A DNA stretch of 64,000 nucleotides from Leptospiraceae bacterium. GTDB lineage: Bacteria; Spirochaetota; Leptospiria; Leptospirales; Leptospiraceae. The stretch lies in NCBI GenBank assembly GCA_024233875.1, contig JACKPB010000006.1, positions 1 through 64,000 on the forward strand, written 5' to 3'. Both the position numbers and the translations under genes were made by a program. The notes under the pieces were generated by a model. It saw only the letters and a program-made list of their open reading frames with translations. It was not told where the DNA came from and did no database searches. Positions 7,916 to 17,219 of this stretch are shown here, one piece after another (within the stretch, counting starts at the first letter, position 1; every line of letters begins with the position of its first letter).

Positions 7916-9101
7916 GATAAGATCTGAGAACGGAAAGTTTGAGTAAACCGAGGAATAGGAGAATTCCAATGATTGATCCTGCTCCGATCAGGGTAACATC
8001 CACTGAAAATTTTGTCAGTGCGATTCCCGAGAGGAGTCCTGAAGTTGCGGGTACTACCTGACTTGTGACAGTGTAGACGCTGACCAATCTTCCTCTGAAC
8101 TCGGGTTCACTTTCGGACTGGAGGATAGCAACAAGAAGGCTGATGCTCATTCCGGCTCCCAATCCACTAATCAGTAAAAATAGAATAGATAGATGAATGT
8201 CTCTACTCAAGCCCAGGGAGAGAATTCCTGAACCGGAAAGGAATCCGCTTAAAAATATAGTATTTCCCATTCCGAGTTTTTTGGCTAGGAGCAAAGAAGT
8301 TCCGCCTCCTACTAATAATGCCAGAGCCAGAGTTCCTAAAAATAGACCTCTGCTGATTTCATCCAGATGTAAGATTCCTGTTGCATAACGTGGTAACATG
8401 ACCTGAACGGGACCCATGGAGAGATAGATGATAACGGCCAGGATGAGGGTTTGTTTCAACAACGGATTCCCGAAGGCGTAACCGAAACCTTTTTTGATTC
8501 GATCCAGAGCAGAACCCGATTTACCGAATCCGGGAACTTTCATTCCAATAAGTAGTACAATCGAAAGAATAAAGAGAAAAAAGCCTGATATGTGAACATA
8601 TTCCCATGACCCCCATTTTTTACTCAGAGCGAGAATTGGTGGTGCGGCACCAAATCCAAGCATGACCAGAATATTGAAAACCACAGCCAGACTTTTTTGG
8701 TTCTTACCTGCCAATCTCCCGAGAAGTGCCATCCTCGCCGGAGCCAGAATAGCCCAACCGATTCCAGCAAATCCGGATCCGATTAGAAATAAAACTCGTG
8801 AAAAACTTTCTTCAGAAATGGAAGAAAAATGAAGAAAGCCGATAGAAGCTAAAAATGAAAAGTGAGCAATTTGAGCCAGTTTGGCAGGCGAGTTGGAGTC
8901 GCACCAAGCCCCGGCAAACCATCCTAAAAAAAGTGGGACACCAAAACAAAGAGCAAATCCCATACCGGCATATAGATCAGAGTTCCAGACATCCTGAGCG
9001 AATAGTATTACACTGTAATTTGTAAGGTGTCCGCCCAAAAATCCAAAAAAAGAGGCCATGAGAAATCTGGAAATATCTAAAGATGAATACTCTTTGTCCA
9101 T
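7905..9101 (-). CDS. Major facilitator superfamily transporter
   Basis: 398 aa with a 12-helix hydrophobic pattern and a charged loop near residue 200 between the two six-helix halves. The loop after helix 2 (GAWCDSNSPAK) takes the place of the usual MFS motif A. The overall form resembles MFS_3-type exporters (EntS-like), so export of a small molecule is more likely than uptake, but no substrate can be named. It starts 5 bp after the beta-propeller protein gene and is the last gene of a three-gene unit. Its final codons and stop lie in a family 2 repeat. Confidence 0.85.
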   Translation of the reverse strand: MDKEYSSLDISRFLMASFFGFLGGHLTNYSVILFAQDVWNSDLYAGMGFALCFGVPLFLGWFAGAWCDSNSPAKLAQIAHFSFLASIGFLHFSSISEESFSRVLFLIGSGFAGIGWAILAPARMALLGRLAGKNQKSLAVVFNILVMLGFGAAPPILALSKKWGSWEYVHISGFFLFILSIVLLIGMKVPGFGKSGSALDRIKKGFGYAFGNPLLKQTLILAVIIYLSMGPVQVMLPRYATGILHLDEISRGLFLGTLALALLVGGGTSLLLAKKLGMGNTIFLSGFLSGSGILSLGLSRDIHLSILFLLISGLGAGMSISLLVAILQSESEPEFRGRLVSVYTVTSQVVPATSGLLSGIALTKFSVDVTLIGAGSIIGILLFLGLLKLSVLRSYRHT

Positions 9102-9106
9102 AAGGT

Positions 9107-10879
9107 TTACTCTGCTGTCACTTCTATTAAAGTTGGTTGCCCATCTTCAATATGCCAGGATGGGAAGGCTCCATTGCAGGTGTATGCTTTGCCTGTACTA
9201 CTGAACTCCACATCTCTGGTGAAGGTTACTTTTCTGGAAAGTGGATAGACTTTCCATTCTTCGGTTTCAATGTTTAGTGTCATCAAATTGTCCGATGAAG
9301 TTCCATTGACCCAAACTAGATTTCTCGGTCTATCCACATTGAGAGAGTAGGGTGTCTCTACTCCATCTACGGCTGTGGGGAGAGGATACATTGTGAACTT
9401 ATCTTCTGAAGGAATGTACTTTGCTATCGCTCCTTCCGGAAAAGCTCCAATCCAGACATTATTATTGCTATCGATTCGAAGTCTGCGTGGTCCCTGAAAG
9501 GGTGTGGGGATATTCTTAACTTCATCTGTTGCCGGATCAATCATACCTATCGTATCCGCATGTAGTCTGGCAAACCAGATTGTTCCGTTGGGTGCCACAT
9601 CTATACCGTAGGGAAGGGGCATTCCGGAAACTCTTTCATCCACAGGAAGAAGGTGCATGGGGAATCCCCAATTCATTAACTTAATGATCAGTCCACTGAT
9701 CCAAAGACTGATAGATTCTTTTGTACTACGTGAAGGTAAATCATAGATCTTGAATTTTTTAGTCTTTCTGTCAAACATTCCTATTTGATTTGACAGAGCA
9801 AGAGTGTACCAGACTCTGTCTTCTTTGTCGATTCGAATCGTATGGGGATACAGTCCTACATCAAAATTATGGTCAGTAAAGACTCCCGTTTCCGGATCAA
9901 ATTCTACGATTCTTTTTTGGAGAGAAGGTGTGATGAAGATATGTCCATCGACCTCGGACTCTGCCAGAGAGTGGACTCCTATATAAGTTTCATGTTTTTG
10001 AAACGTCTTCAATCGACCGGAAAGAAGTCCGCCCAAATCATCCGAATCCTGATGAGGAACCTTATGGACTTTTGACTTTCCGGTATTCGGATCAATTTCC
10101 CAGATTCTATCCTGAAGATTGTCACCTACATAGACTTTTCCATTTTTAGTATGATAGAGTAGATCATGCATTTGAGAGAAACTATCCCCCATAGGCCATT
10201 CCCGTATTACAGTGTTGTAGAGTTCTTTTCCCCATTCCCTTCCCGGTTGCACCCTTTCCGGATGAATCAAGAGATCTGCATATGCTGCGGATAGTATCTC
10301 GGGTAAACGTTTTTGTGATGTACCATAGGGTCTGGCACCATATCCAATCATTCGATTGATGATCTCTTCCCAATCTTTCGAAGAATGGTTTCTTCTCATA
10401 AAAAAACTACCCTGTTGATGACAGAAACCGCATTGTTCCATGTACACTTTTCGAAAATGCTTTTCTTCGCCGAAATCCAAAGCTGCTACCCAGCTATTGG
10501 ATGGATACTGAGCGGCCAAGCTTCTGGCATCTGTCTCTTTTTCCATAACAAATTTCTCTTTCGAGGAAGATGAAAATACTCTTAGGTTTTTGTCTTTGTA
10601 ACCGATTTTTCTAAGTCTCAAAACGACTGTCTCAGCATAGGGAAAGGGAATAGATACAAATCCTGATTTTGTAAACATGGTGACTTCGGGTGTGATCTCA
10701 AATTCCAAATTGGCAGGAGGGTAGCCATGATCATCTCTGGGATGAAGAGAAGGTTTTTCAGCTTTCACCGTCACCATGACCAGATCGAGGGGAGAACCGG
10801 CATCATCAGTGACTGAGACATCTATAGGATGGACTTGTAGAGCGGAGATCAGTATGAATAAGAAGAATTTAATTGGCAT
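9107..10879 (-). CDS. Exported haem c protein with carboxypeptidase-regulatory-like domain and Vgb-type beta-propeller
   Basis: 590 aa with an N-terminal signal sequence (about residues 1-18). Residues about 19-112 look like a carboxypeptidase-regulatory-like beta sandwich (VSVTDDAGSPLDLVMVTVKA). A single CxxCH haem c site follows (C150, C153, H154). From about residue 220 there are repeated propeller blades with virginiamycin-B-lyase-like wording (GKVYVGDNLQDRIWEIDPNTG, NGTIWFARLHADTIGMIDP). The protein should be periplasmic or surface-exposed. The mix of one haem and a propeller recalls periplasmic redox or sensor proteins; no reaction can be assigned. It overlaps the SDR gene by 11 bp and precedes the MFS gene. 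Confidence 0.75.
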   Translation of the reverse strand: MPIKFFLFILISALQVHPIDVSVTDDAGSPLDLVMVTVKAEKPSLHPRDDHGYPPANLEFEITPEVTMFTKSGFVSIPFPYAETVVLRLRKIGYKDKNLRVFSSSSKEKFVMEKETDARSLAAQYPSNSWVAALDFGEEKHFRKVYMEQCGFCHQQGSFFMRRNHSSKDWEEIINRMIGYGARPYGTSQKRLPEILSAAYADLLIHPERVQPGREWGKELYNTVIREWPMGDSFSQMHDLLYHTKNGKVYVGDNLQDRIWEIDPNTGKSKVHKVPHQDSDDLGGLLSGRLKTFQKHETYIGVHSLAESEVDGHIFITPSLQKRIVEFDPETGVFTDHNFDVGLYPHTIRIDKEDRVWYTLALSNQIGMFDRKTKKFKIYDLPSRSTKESISLWISGLIIKLMNWGFPMHLLPVDERVSGMPLPYGIDVAPNGTIWFARLHADTIGMIDPATDEVKNIPTPFQGPRRLRIDSNNNVWIGAFPEGAIAKYIPSEDKFTMYPLPTAVDGVETPYSLNVDRPRNLVWVNGTSSDNLMTLNIETEEWKVYPLSRKVTFTRDVEFSSTGKAYTCNGAFPSWHIEDGQPTLIEVTAE

Positions 10880-11834
10880 GGATTTTCATTCCTTTGGCGT
10901 TTAAAAATTCGAAAAAGGCTTCTTTGGAAGTGTATTTAGGAGTGTAACCGAATTCTGATTTTAGTTTTTCGTTCAACAAAACGGGTCTGTATCTTAGAAA
11001 ATCAATTTGATCGGGACCGTATTGGGAAAGTCTTAGTTTGTGTAGGATCGCCAGGGAAGTGCTTACCAGACCTGCAGGAAGCGGGAGGTAAGTCTTACCC
11101 AAATAATCTGCGATCTCTTTTAGGCTCAGGGCTCCATCTCCTGCAAGATTGTAAATGCCTTCTTTTTTTTCCTGAATCCCTTTGAGAATGATTTGTATTA
11201 CATCTTCATCCCAGATGAAAACGAAGGGACTCTGACTTCCGGAAATTCCCATAACTACGGGTTTTTTAAAAAGGTCTGTAATCAAATTATTAACAGTCTT
11301 ACCCAAAACAGTTCCGGGTCTTAAAATCAATTGTTTCAATTGAGGATTTGATTTTTTGTAGTCTTCCATTAGGCTTTCTACTTCTTTTTTATGGATGGAG
11401 TAGGCGAAGGCATGGTGACCTCTGATCGGATCGGATTCTCTCAACCAATCGGGATTGTCTCTGTGATACCCGTAAGCGGCTCCGGAGCTTGTGATTATGA
11501 CCTGTTCGGTTTTTGCCTGTATCGCAGAATCCAGGACATTTTTTGTTCCATCGACATCTATGGATCTTTGTATTTCTTCACTCATTCCCGGGGGTGGGTT
11601 GAGAATAGATGCCAGATGGACAATGCTGTCCGGTTGGAAGGATTGAATTGTGCGAACCACTTCTTCCCGGTTCACAATATTCAGGATAGAAAAATTAAAA
11701 TTTTCATTAGCGATCTGAGACTGTGGGGGCTTGAGATCCGTACCGAATATCTTCCATTCCGGAAATTTCAAACTAATTTCCCGACATAAGCTATTTCCTA
11801 TGTAGCCTGAGGCTCCTGTGATAAATACTTTCAA
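10869..11834 (-). CDS. NAD-dependent epimerase/dehydratase (extended SDR)
   Basis: 321 aa. The Rossmann motif TGASGYIG is at residues 6-13. The active-site region has TSSGAAYGYH and the YxxxK pair (AYSIHKKE, near residue 145). Length and layout fit extended SDRs acting on nucleotide sugars or related substrates. No sugar-nucleotide genes are adjacent, so the substrate is open. It is first in the operon with the haem/propeller protein and the MFS exporter, and its 3' end overlaps the next gene by 11 bp. Confidence 0.85.
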   Translation of the reverse strand: MKVFITGASGYIGNSLCREISLKFPEWKIFGTDLKPPQSQIANENFNFSILNIVNREEVVRTIQSFQPDSIVHLASILNPPPGMSEEIQRSIDVDGTKNVLDSAIQAKTEQVIITSSGAAYGYHRDNPDWLRESDPIRGHHAFAYSIHKKEVESLMEDYKKSNPQLKQLILRPGTVLGKTVNNLITDLFKKPVVMGISGSQSPFVFIWDEDVIQIILKGIQEKKEGIYNLAGDGALSLKEIADYLGKTYLPLPAGLVSTSLAILHKLRLSQYGPDQIDFLRYRPVLLNEKLKSEFGYTPKYTSKEAFFEFLNAKGMKIHAN

Positions 11835-12128
11835 CTTTTTTGTCCTATTTGATTTGAATTAGTACGGATTATTAATAAAAAAAATATGAAAGCAATCGAA
11901 AATGAAATTAAAATAAATGCAATCAGAATCCCTTCTCGTAAAGAAAAAAAAAGAGTAAAATTTAAGTAGATTAACAACCTTTTTCTAATTATTCTTTGGC
12001 TATCAATAAGAAAAAAAATTTCCGGATATTTTCTATCAGGACCCCGAAAATCAAATCGGGAAAACTTTTTTTTAGGAAATTTTAATTGTTTGTTGTGAAA
12101 TATATCTGTTGGGATGCACTTTAATTCT

Positions 12129-12295
12129 TAACTCACCTTTCGCGATTTTAATTTCTTCTGAACATTTTAATAATTTTATACAAAATCATATTTTACTAGT
12201 AGATCAATAATAATAGGGGTTTGGGGACAATGAGTCCTTGGTTGGTGAGCTGGGTCGAACCATTACCGAAAGGCTCCTTCTGAATCTCATTAATT
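12129..12295 (-). repeat. MITE-like repeat, family 1, inverted copy
   Basis: Read on the minus strand, this segment repeats the interior of the element at 2641-2833 over about 100 bases (GGAGCCTTTCGG, AATGGTTCGACCCAGCTCAC, CCCCAAACCC). Its end TAACTCACCTTTCGCG (12129-12144 on the + strand) matches that copy's right terminal repeat. The left terminus is not recognisable. A minus-strand frame at 12204-12452 reads through it and ends in a peptide almost the same as the frame at 2562-2759, which is best explained by the shared repeat. The rest of the spacer 11835-12494 shows no gene. Confidence 0.75.
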
Positions 12296-12494
12296 TTATA
12301 TCAGAATGTCTTATGGTCAATTTTAAAAATATTTTCACATTCATAGAGAAATCATCTACAAAATGTTTAGATCCCCTAATAGGAAACGTGTAGGTATTTA
12401 TGAGAATTGGTGAGTAGTCAATTTCAAAAAGATTTGAGTATTCACTATTCAATCAGCTTAGAATGGATTTCTAGGAAGTCTTTCTGATGTATTC

Positions 12495-13442
12495 TTAGTA
12501 TCGATTCCGATCGGGTTCTTTGATGATTGGTGTAAATTTTGTTTGAATTCCAAATAATTTATCAAGACAAATTTTCAAATCACCTATATGCAGGTTCAAT
12601 ACTGAATTGTAGTCATCTCTGCGATACCCTCCAAAAAGGGATAGGCTGACCGGAAGATTTCCCATCTCATTTCTCAATTCAGAAATGCGCCCGTAGACAA
12701 GCTCCGAACATCTAAACCATTCATCTGTATTACAGCTACCTCCGAGATCATCCCATTCATGAGAATCGGCACCATGGCAGAAGACAAGATAATGAATCTT
12801 TTCCTTTTGTATCGCCGATGAAAGTTGATCTAATTTTCGCTCCAAGTTTGAAAGATATTCTTCGTGTCTTCCGTTGATATTGATATTGAATCCGGAAGGA
12901 ATTGCTTCATTCAAGAGGGGCTGAAAGTTTCTACTGTCCTCAATTGAATTTCCGTAATGTCCATCCAAATCAATATAGGCTCCTGAGAGTCCATGTTTTT
13001 CATAGATCAAAACAGAAGCGATCACCTGTCCGCTGAAAGTGCAAAATCCACCACCGGATTCTGGATGTGCATGATGGAATCCGGAAGTGGGTGATAAGGC
13101 TACAATTTCAGGATTTTGAATGGAAAACAGAATCGCTTCATAAAGAGAAGCATTGGTCAGGCGGACAGAGAATGCTAAGTCAGGTGACCAATGAAGGCCA
13201 CTTGAGGAATTGCCATTTTGAAAGTATTCCTTTACATATTTTGGGGAGTGTGCTTTTAAAAAAACTTCCTTTGAAAATGGTTCAAAATCTTTTACTTCGA
13301 TGTAATTCCAAAGATCTGTCTTCTCGAGTAGTTCTTTGAAATACTTAGGTTTGAGTGGACTCTGAGAGGTGGATGATACAGAATTTAGAGGAACCATATC
13401 CTCTCTATAAAACATAGCAATCTTTGAAGTATGATTTTTCAT
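12495..13442 (-). CDS. Histone deacetylase-like amidohydrolase
   Basis: 315 aa of the HDAC/AcuC/acetylpolyamine amidohydrolase superfamily. The family landmarks are present: the charge-relay pair H123-H124 (GFHHAHPE), zinc ligands D160 and H162 (DLDGHYGN) with D226 (GADS), and the transition-state Tyr in SLFGGYRRDDY near the C-terminus. The usual DLDxHHG appears here as DLDGHYG, one His fewer. Bacterial relatives deacetylate acetyl-lysine on enzymes or acetylated polyamines. It stands alone, flanked by repeats, so context gives no substrate. Confidence 0.85.
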   Translation of the reverse strand: MKNHTSKIAMFYREDMVPLNSVSSTSQSPLKPKYFKELLEKTDLWNYIEVKDFEPFSKEVFLKAHSPKYVKEYFQNGNSSSGLHWSPDLAFSVRLTNASLYEAILFSIQNPEIVALSPTSGFHHAHPESGGGFCTFSGQVIASVLIYEKHGLSGAYIDLDGHYGNSIEDSRNFQPLLNEAIPSGFNININGRHEEYLSNLERKLDQLSSAIQKEKIHYLVFCHGADSHEWDDLGGSCNTDEWFRCSELVYGRISELRNEMGNLPVSLSLFGGYRRDDYNSVLNLHIGDLKICLDKLFGIQTKFTPIIKEPDRNRY

Positions 13443-13570
13443 TGGAGTATCCTTTCCATTTCTTTAAAGTAGAGTATACAGGATAGTGAAGACATTTTGA
13501 CTTCCAAAACGGAATCATTTTTCAAATTGATTGAAATTTGAAATAAAACAATAGAATTCTGTTGAATTTA

Positions 13571-13720
13571 GGGCACCTCAAAAACCCCTTTGGGCTTTTT
13601 AGAGGTGGGATTTGCTAGGGGTTGCATCCCAAACCCCGCTTTTTTCAAGAAATATTGAAAAGCTTTTAAAATATTGTTTATTTCAAAATCTTAAAAAAGG
13701 GTTAATAGAAGTTCCCTTTA
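13571..13720 (+). repeat. Structured dispersed repeat, family 3, copy 1
   Basis: A 150-bp copy of a family also found at 22741-22892 and, inverted, at 60661-60812. It starts GGGCACCTCAAAAACCCC, folds back (CCTCAAAAA with TTTTTAGAGG), then contains AAACCCCGCTTTTTTCAAG and ATTGAAAAGC as a second hairpin. It ends GGGTTAATAGAAGTTCCCTT. The outer ends are inverted repeats (AGGGCACCTC... against AGGGAACTTCTATTAACCC), as in a short non-autonomous mobile element. Confidence 0.7.
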
Positions 13721-13766
13721 CATATTTGAACCTTTCAAATTGATGGCAGGTTTCCTGAGTGGGCAT

Positions 13767-13798
13767 AAAAAAACCTGCCGGATTGCTCGGGCAGGTTT
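13767..13798 (-). terminator. Rho-independent terminator of the FlgT-like lipoprotein gene
   Basis: Read on the minus strand, a 9-bp GC-rich stem (AAACCTGCC with GGCAGGTTT, + strand 13771-13779 and 13790-13798) with a 10-base loop is followed by a run of seven T (A run at 13767-13773). It begins about 25 bp after the lipoprotein stop codon, as expected for an intrinsic terminator. Confidence 0.85.
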
Positions 13799-13822
13799 CG
13801 GAAAACAAAAAGGATTTGAGGA

Positions 13823-14944
13823 TTATTTCTTCACTACGATGTGAATATTTCCCGGCTTGACTTCCTTGCCGGAGAAATCAAAACCGAAGTCACTTTTTCT
13901 TTCCCTCATCTTTCGATACAGTGCATTCCCATTGAATAGCGCTTCCACTTCCAGGGTGATCATTTTGTTTGCATTGGAACTACCTTTTTCATTCACTCCA
14001 TTGACACCCTTGATCTTTCTCACTATACTTACGAAATCACTGTCCAAAAATTCATCATAAGAAATCCCTTCGACAACAACTCGTACCAGAGTTCCGGGTT
14101 TCCATTTTTCAGAGACTTGTTCTTTTACTTTGGGATAGGCTTTGTTGACGGCTTTTTGGATGGCCTCCTGAGCACCTGTCTCTTCATTTACATGAGGATG
14201 AGCACCGCTGGAGTTGTCTGCCGCAATGATTCTGGCAGAACCCACATCAAAGATCTTGAAACGAAGGGTTGCCTGCATAGAATAGAGACCGCTACCTTCA
14301 ATCTCTCCGGCATTGGAAACTTCTGTCAGACCTACTAAGAGAATTTGAGCTTCCATCTCTGCGGCTGCTGCCAGCACTTTCTCTTCTGCACTGGGATCTC
14401 CATACACGCCGGTAGTCTTACCGCCTTCTTTAGCTAAAATTCTCATGAATTGATTTCGATCGAGAAAATCAAATTCTTTGAACTTTCCGGCGATAGCATT
14501 TTCAGTGATTGTGACTTTGCCATTTGCCCGTTTGCCCATGACATTTTCATCAATCAACATGAGAAAACTTGGCTTTCCCAGGTCTTTGTAGCGCTCTTTT
14601 AAGGCATCTTCTATGGCTTTTTTATTGACTTTCCCTTTGGCATCAATTTCGACCAGCTGACCTTTTTTGCGTGTAGCTCCAATTTGTGTGTAGCCCAGGA
14701 CATAACCCTCGACACTGGAGTTTACAATCTTTTCTTTGGATTCTCCGTCAATTACCTGAGAACTACCTTCTACGAGATCACCCAGACCATCTTCGAGAAT
14801 CTTTCTTTTTGCATTGAGCTCGGCATCATCTTCATTGACCCCTTTGATGTTATAAACATAAATATAACCTTCAGGATCACGAGTTTGTCCCCCCGTACAA
14901 TAGACAAAGGTGAATAATACAAGATAAGTAAGAATTTTCTTCAT
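13823..14944 (-). CDS. Lipoprotein with FlgT-like N-terminal domain
   Basis: 373 aa. The signal peptide ends in a spirochaete-type lipobox FVYC, so C16 should be the lipid anchor. Residues about 35-130 (AELNAKRKILEDGLGDLVEGSSQV ... VEGYVLGYTQI in pattern) resemble the N-terminal domain of flagellar assembly protein FlgT and related outer-membrane biogenesis lipoproteins. The middle (FLMLIDENV, FDFLDRNQF, AEAQILLVGL in pattern) resembles the TolB/CsgG-like nucleotide-binding fold of the FlgT middle domain. It is monocistronic, with a strong terminator. A role at the periplasmic or outer-membrane face is likely; a flagellar role is only a suggestion. Confidence 0.7.
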   Translation of the reverse strand: MKKILTYLVLFTFVYCTGGQTRDPEGYIYVYNIKGVNEDDAELNAKRKILEDGLGDLVEGSSQVIDGESKEKIVNSSVEGYVLGYTQIGATRKKGQLVEIDAKGKVNKKAIEDALKERYKDLGKPSFLMLIDENVMGKRANGKVTITENAIAGKFKEFDFLDRNQFMRILAKEGGKTTGVYGDPSAEEKVLAAAAEMEAQILLVGLTEVSNAGEIEGSGLYSMQATLRFKIFDVGSARIIAADNSSGAHPHVNEETGAQEAIQKAVNKAYPKVKEQVSEKWKPGTLVRVVVEGISYDEFLDSDFVSIVRKIKGVNGVNEKGSSNANKMITLEVEALFNGNALYRKMRERKSDFGFDFSGKEVKPGNIHIVVKK

Positions 14945-15048
14945 GATACCTCTTAGACAGTTTTGTTTAAATCTTCAGAACAGGATTACATATTTCCCGG
15001 TTCTGACAATAGTTTTTCAGATAAAAAAATAATTTCAAGTCAGATTGT

Positions 15049-15957
15049 TTAGTACTCATGGGTTTCTCCCTGCTTCAAAACTCCCAGGAATTCACCTTCT
15101 TCTACCTTCGGCTCTGTGGAGTAATGATAGAGATAGCATTTCTTTTTGATAGCAGGGTCGACCATTCGTATATCGTCAATATGAGAATGAACACCGGATT
15201 TGGGACCTGTTTCGCAATCCTGGTAGATCACCTGAGCTCTTTTGTAGAATCCTACCATATTGGGAGGCATCATCCAGAGAGTGTCAGTTGGAAACAGAAT
15301 ATTGTGTCCCTGAGAACTTCTGAACCTCAATCCATAGGAGGGCATGAGAGCTGTTCCTGCCAGAACATGAGTGCTGAGGACTGTGTCTACTTCCCAGGTC
15401 TTATCACCATCCTGAAATATATAATTTTCATTACTTTTCATCGGATGTACATCAAAATATGTGGATAGGCTTACTGATTGTACCCCCTGAATGGTTCTCA
15501 GACCGGGAGCGGCAGCCATCCAGAGCTCATCCAAAACAGATTTGTGTCCCCAGAGAGAGGGTTTGGCTTCATTGGGAATGTGACGGGAATCAAAAAGCCT
15601 GTCGTTGACTGTGTCCATTTCACCATCTTCATTTTTTAGCCATTCTACTTTTACTGAGTTCCAGAATGGATTGAATATGGTAGATAAAGCTATCCCTTCC
15701 ATACCTCCGATGTGGTCGGCGTGAGGATGACTGCAGTACCATCCATCAATGTCTGCAAGCTTCAAACCACACCCCATCAGGGAATGTCGAATGTCTGTTC
15801 CAAAATCTAAAACAAATCTATAGACAGAATCTCTAACCTTACCTTTGGCATTAAACTCTATTAGGAAATTAGATTGCCATTTGGGTTTGTACAATCCATT
15901 CTCCTGGTATTCTCCTGTGGCAAATGCACTATATACACCCAGAGCGGTAACTTTCAT
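15049..15957 (-). CDS. Metallo-beta-lactamase-fold hydrolase
   Basis: 302 aa. It has the MBL zinc motif HxHADH (SHPHADHIGG, about residues 76-85) and later candidate metal ligands including STHVLAG near residue 195, a PTD segment near residue 225 and a C-terminal YHYS. An insertion of about 50 residues follows the first motif. No signal peptide is seen. The superfamily covers RNase Z, lactonases and phosphodiesterases; none of the family-specific signatures that would choose between them is obvious. It is divergent from the ABC transporter operon across 554 bp. Confidence 0.8.
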   Translation of the reverse strand: MKVTALGVYSAFATGEYQENGLYKPKWQSNFLIEFNAKGKVRDSVYRFVLDFGTDIRHSLMGCGLKLADIDGWYCSHPHADHIGGMEGIALSTIFNPFWNSVKVEWLKNEDGEMDTVNDRLFDSRHIPNEAKPSLWGHKSVLDELWMAAAPGLRTIQGVQSVSLSTYFDVHPMKSNENYIFQDGDKTWEVDTVLSTHVLAGTALMPSYGLRFRSSQGHNILFPTDTLWMMPPNMVGFYKRAQVIYQDCETGPKSGVHSHIDDIRMVDPAIKKKCYLYHYSTEPKVEEGEFLGVLKQGETHEY

Positions 15958-16511
15958 GAGTTCCTCATTGATTTATTTTTAAGAAAAAGCTATTTACTTT
16001 AATAACTTAGAGAAGTTTCATTTGAAAACAATCGAAATTTTTTATCAACTGACAAATATTTTAAAAAATACTCTCCTGAATAAAGAGTCCGGGGTAATAC
16101 AAAGAATTCAATGAGAAAGGTTGGAGAAGAGATTCGTAGTCGATTCTTTCCGGAGATCTGTTCATAAAAGAATATTTCCCGATTCCAAAAGTCCCTTGAA
16201 TTCATTGATCGAAAACTCTCCAAAGATACAAAGTTTCTCCAATTGGCTTATTTTCAGAGAACCCTTTTGATCAGACTTAGAATAAGAAATAGGATATCCC
16301 AGTATCGAAATGAATTCAAACTGAAATTTGTAGTCATTTTCAAATGCATTTGCTGATTTCTAGAAGAATCTACAAGAAAATGCCTTCAAACCAAGAAAAG
16401 AAAAATACAAGGTCTTCAGGGAATCAGTGCATAATTCTTCACCATCTGATTTTATGATTTACCTAACCGAAAACTTCTCCTATTCTGTACAAAGATTTCC
16501 GGAGAAAACAA
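15958..16511. other. Intergenic spacer with no recognised gene
   Basis: 554 bp between divergent genes. It must hold promoters for the MBL hydrolase (leftward) and the ABC operon (rightward), but no convincing -35/-10 pair, operator palindrome or dispersed repeat was found. A 74-codon minus frame at 15999-16223 has no recognisable features and is not called. Confidence 0.5.
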
Positions 16512-17219
16512 TTGGAGACTTCAGTATTTCAGTTAAATAAGATTTCTAAAATCTATACTATGGGTGAGGTTGTCGTCCATGCTCTCAATGGAGTGGATCT
16601 GAACATTCATTCAGGAGAGTTTATTGTTCTACTCGGACCTTCCGGTTCGGGAAAGTCAACTCTCTTAAATATTTTGGGAGGATTGGACACTCCCAGTTCG
16701 GGAGAGATCTATTTCAATGGAAAAAATTTAACGGGAGCTGAAGAAGATGAATTGACGGGGTTTCGAAGAGATTCTGTGGGATTTGTATTTCAGTTTTACA
16801 ATTTGATCCCTTCCCTTACAGCACGGGAGAATATACAATTGGTTTCCGAGTTGAGTCAGGATTCATTGAGTCCGGAGGAGACTCTGACTATGGTTGACCT
16901 TGTTGATCGCGGAGATCATTTCCCGGGTCAACTCTCCGGGGGAGAACAGCAGAGGGTAGCGATAGCCAGAGCTATATCGAAAAATCCTAAAATCTTACTC
17001 TGCGATGAACCCACGGGGGCTTTGGATTTCAAAACAGGTAGGTTGGTCCTTGAAGCTATTTCCGATGTGAACAGGAAACTCAGGACAACTACGATTGTAA
17101 TTACTCACAATGCCAATATTGGTTTGATAGCAGATCGAATTATAGAGATGCGGGATGGTAAGATTCTATCGGATCGAACTAATTCTGAAAAAATGGATGT
17201 GGGAAGTTTGAACTGGTGA
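16512..17219 (+). CDS. ABC transporter ATP-binding protein (LolD/MacB type)
   Basis: 235 aa. It has Walker A GPSGSGKST, signature LSGGEQQR, Walker B ILLCDEPTGALD and the switch His in VITHN. The sequence style (STLLNILGGLD, PSSGEIYFNG, FVFQFYNLIPSLTARENI) is that of the LolD/MacB/FtsE branch that powers mechanotransmission permeases. The start is a TTG codon at 16512 with GGAG at 16501-16504, eight bases upstream. Its stop overlaps the GTG start of the permease gene by 4 bp. With the permease and fusion protein it forms a tripartite efflux or lipoprotein-handling pump. Confidence 0.9.
   Translation: METSVFQLNKISKIYTMGEVVVHALNGVDLNIHSGEFIVLLGPSGSGKSTLLNILGGLDTPSSGEIYFNGKNLTGAEEDELTGFRRDSVGFVFQFYNLIPSLTARENIQLVSELSQDSLSPEETLTMVDLVDRGDHFPGQLSGGEQQRVAIARAISKNPKILLCDEPTGALDFKTGRLVLEAISDVNRKLRTTTIVITHNANIGLIADRIIEMRDGKILSDRTNSEKMDVGSLNW

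Noticed and set aside
12042..12073. Possible terminator CCCGA...TCGGG followed by a T run on the + strand
   Set aside because: The stem is only 5 bp, the T run begins after a 5-base gap, and no + strand gene precedes it.
15999..16223. 74-codon minus frame in the spacer before the ABC operon
   Set aside because: No recognisable motif and no ribosome-binding site; composition is that of non-coding AT-rich DNA.
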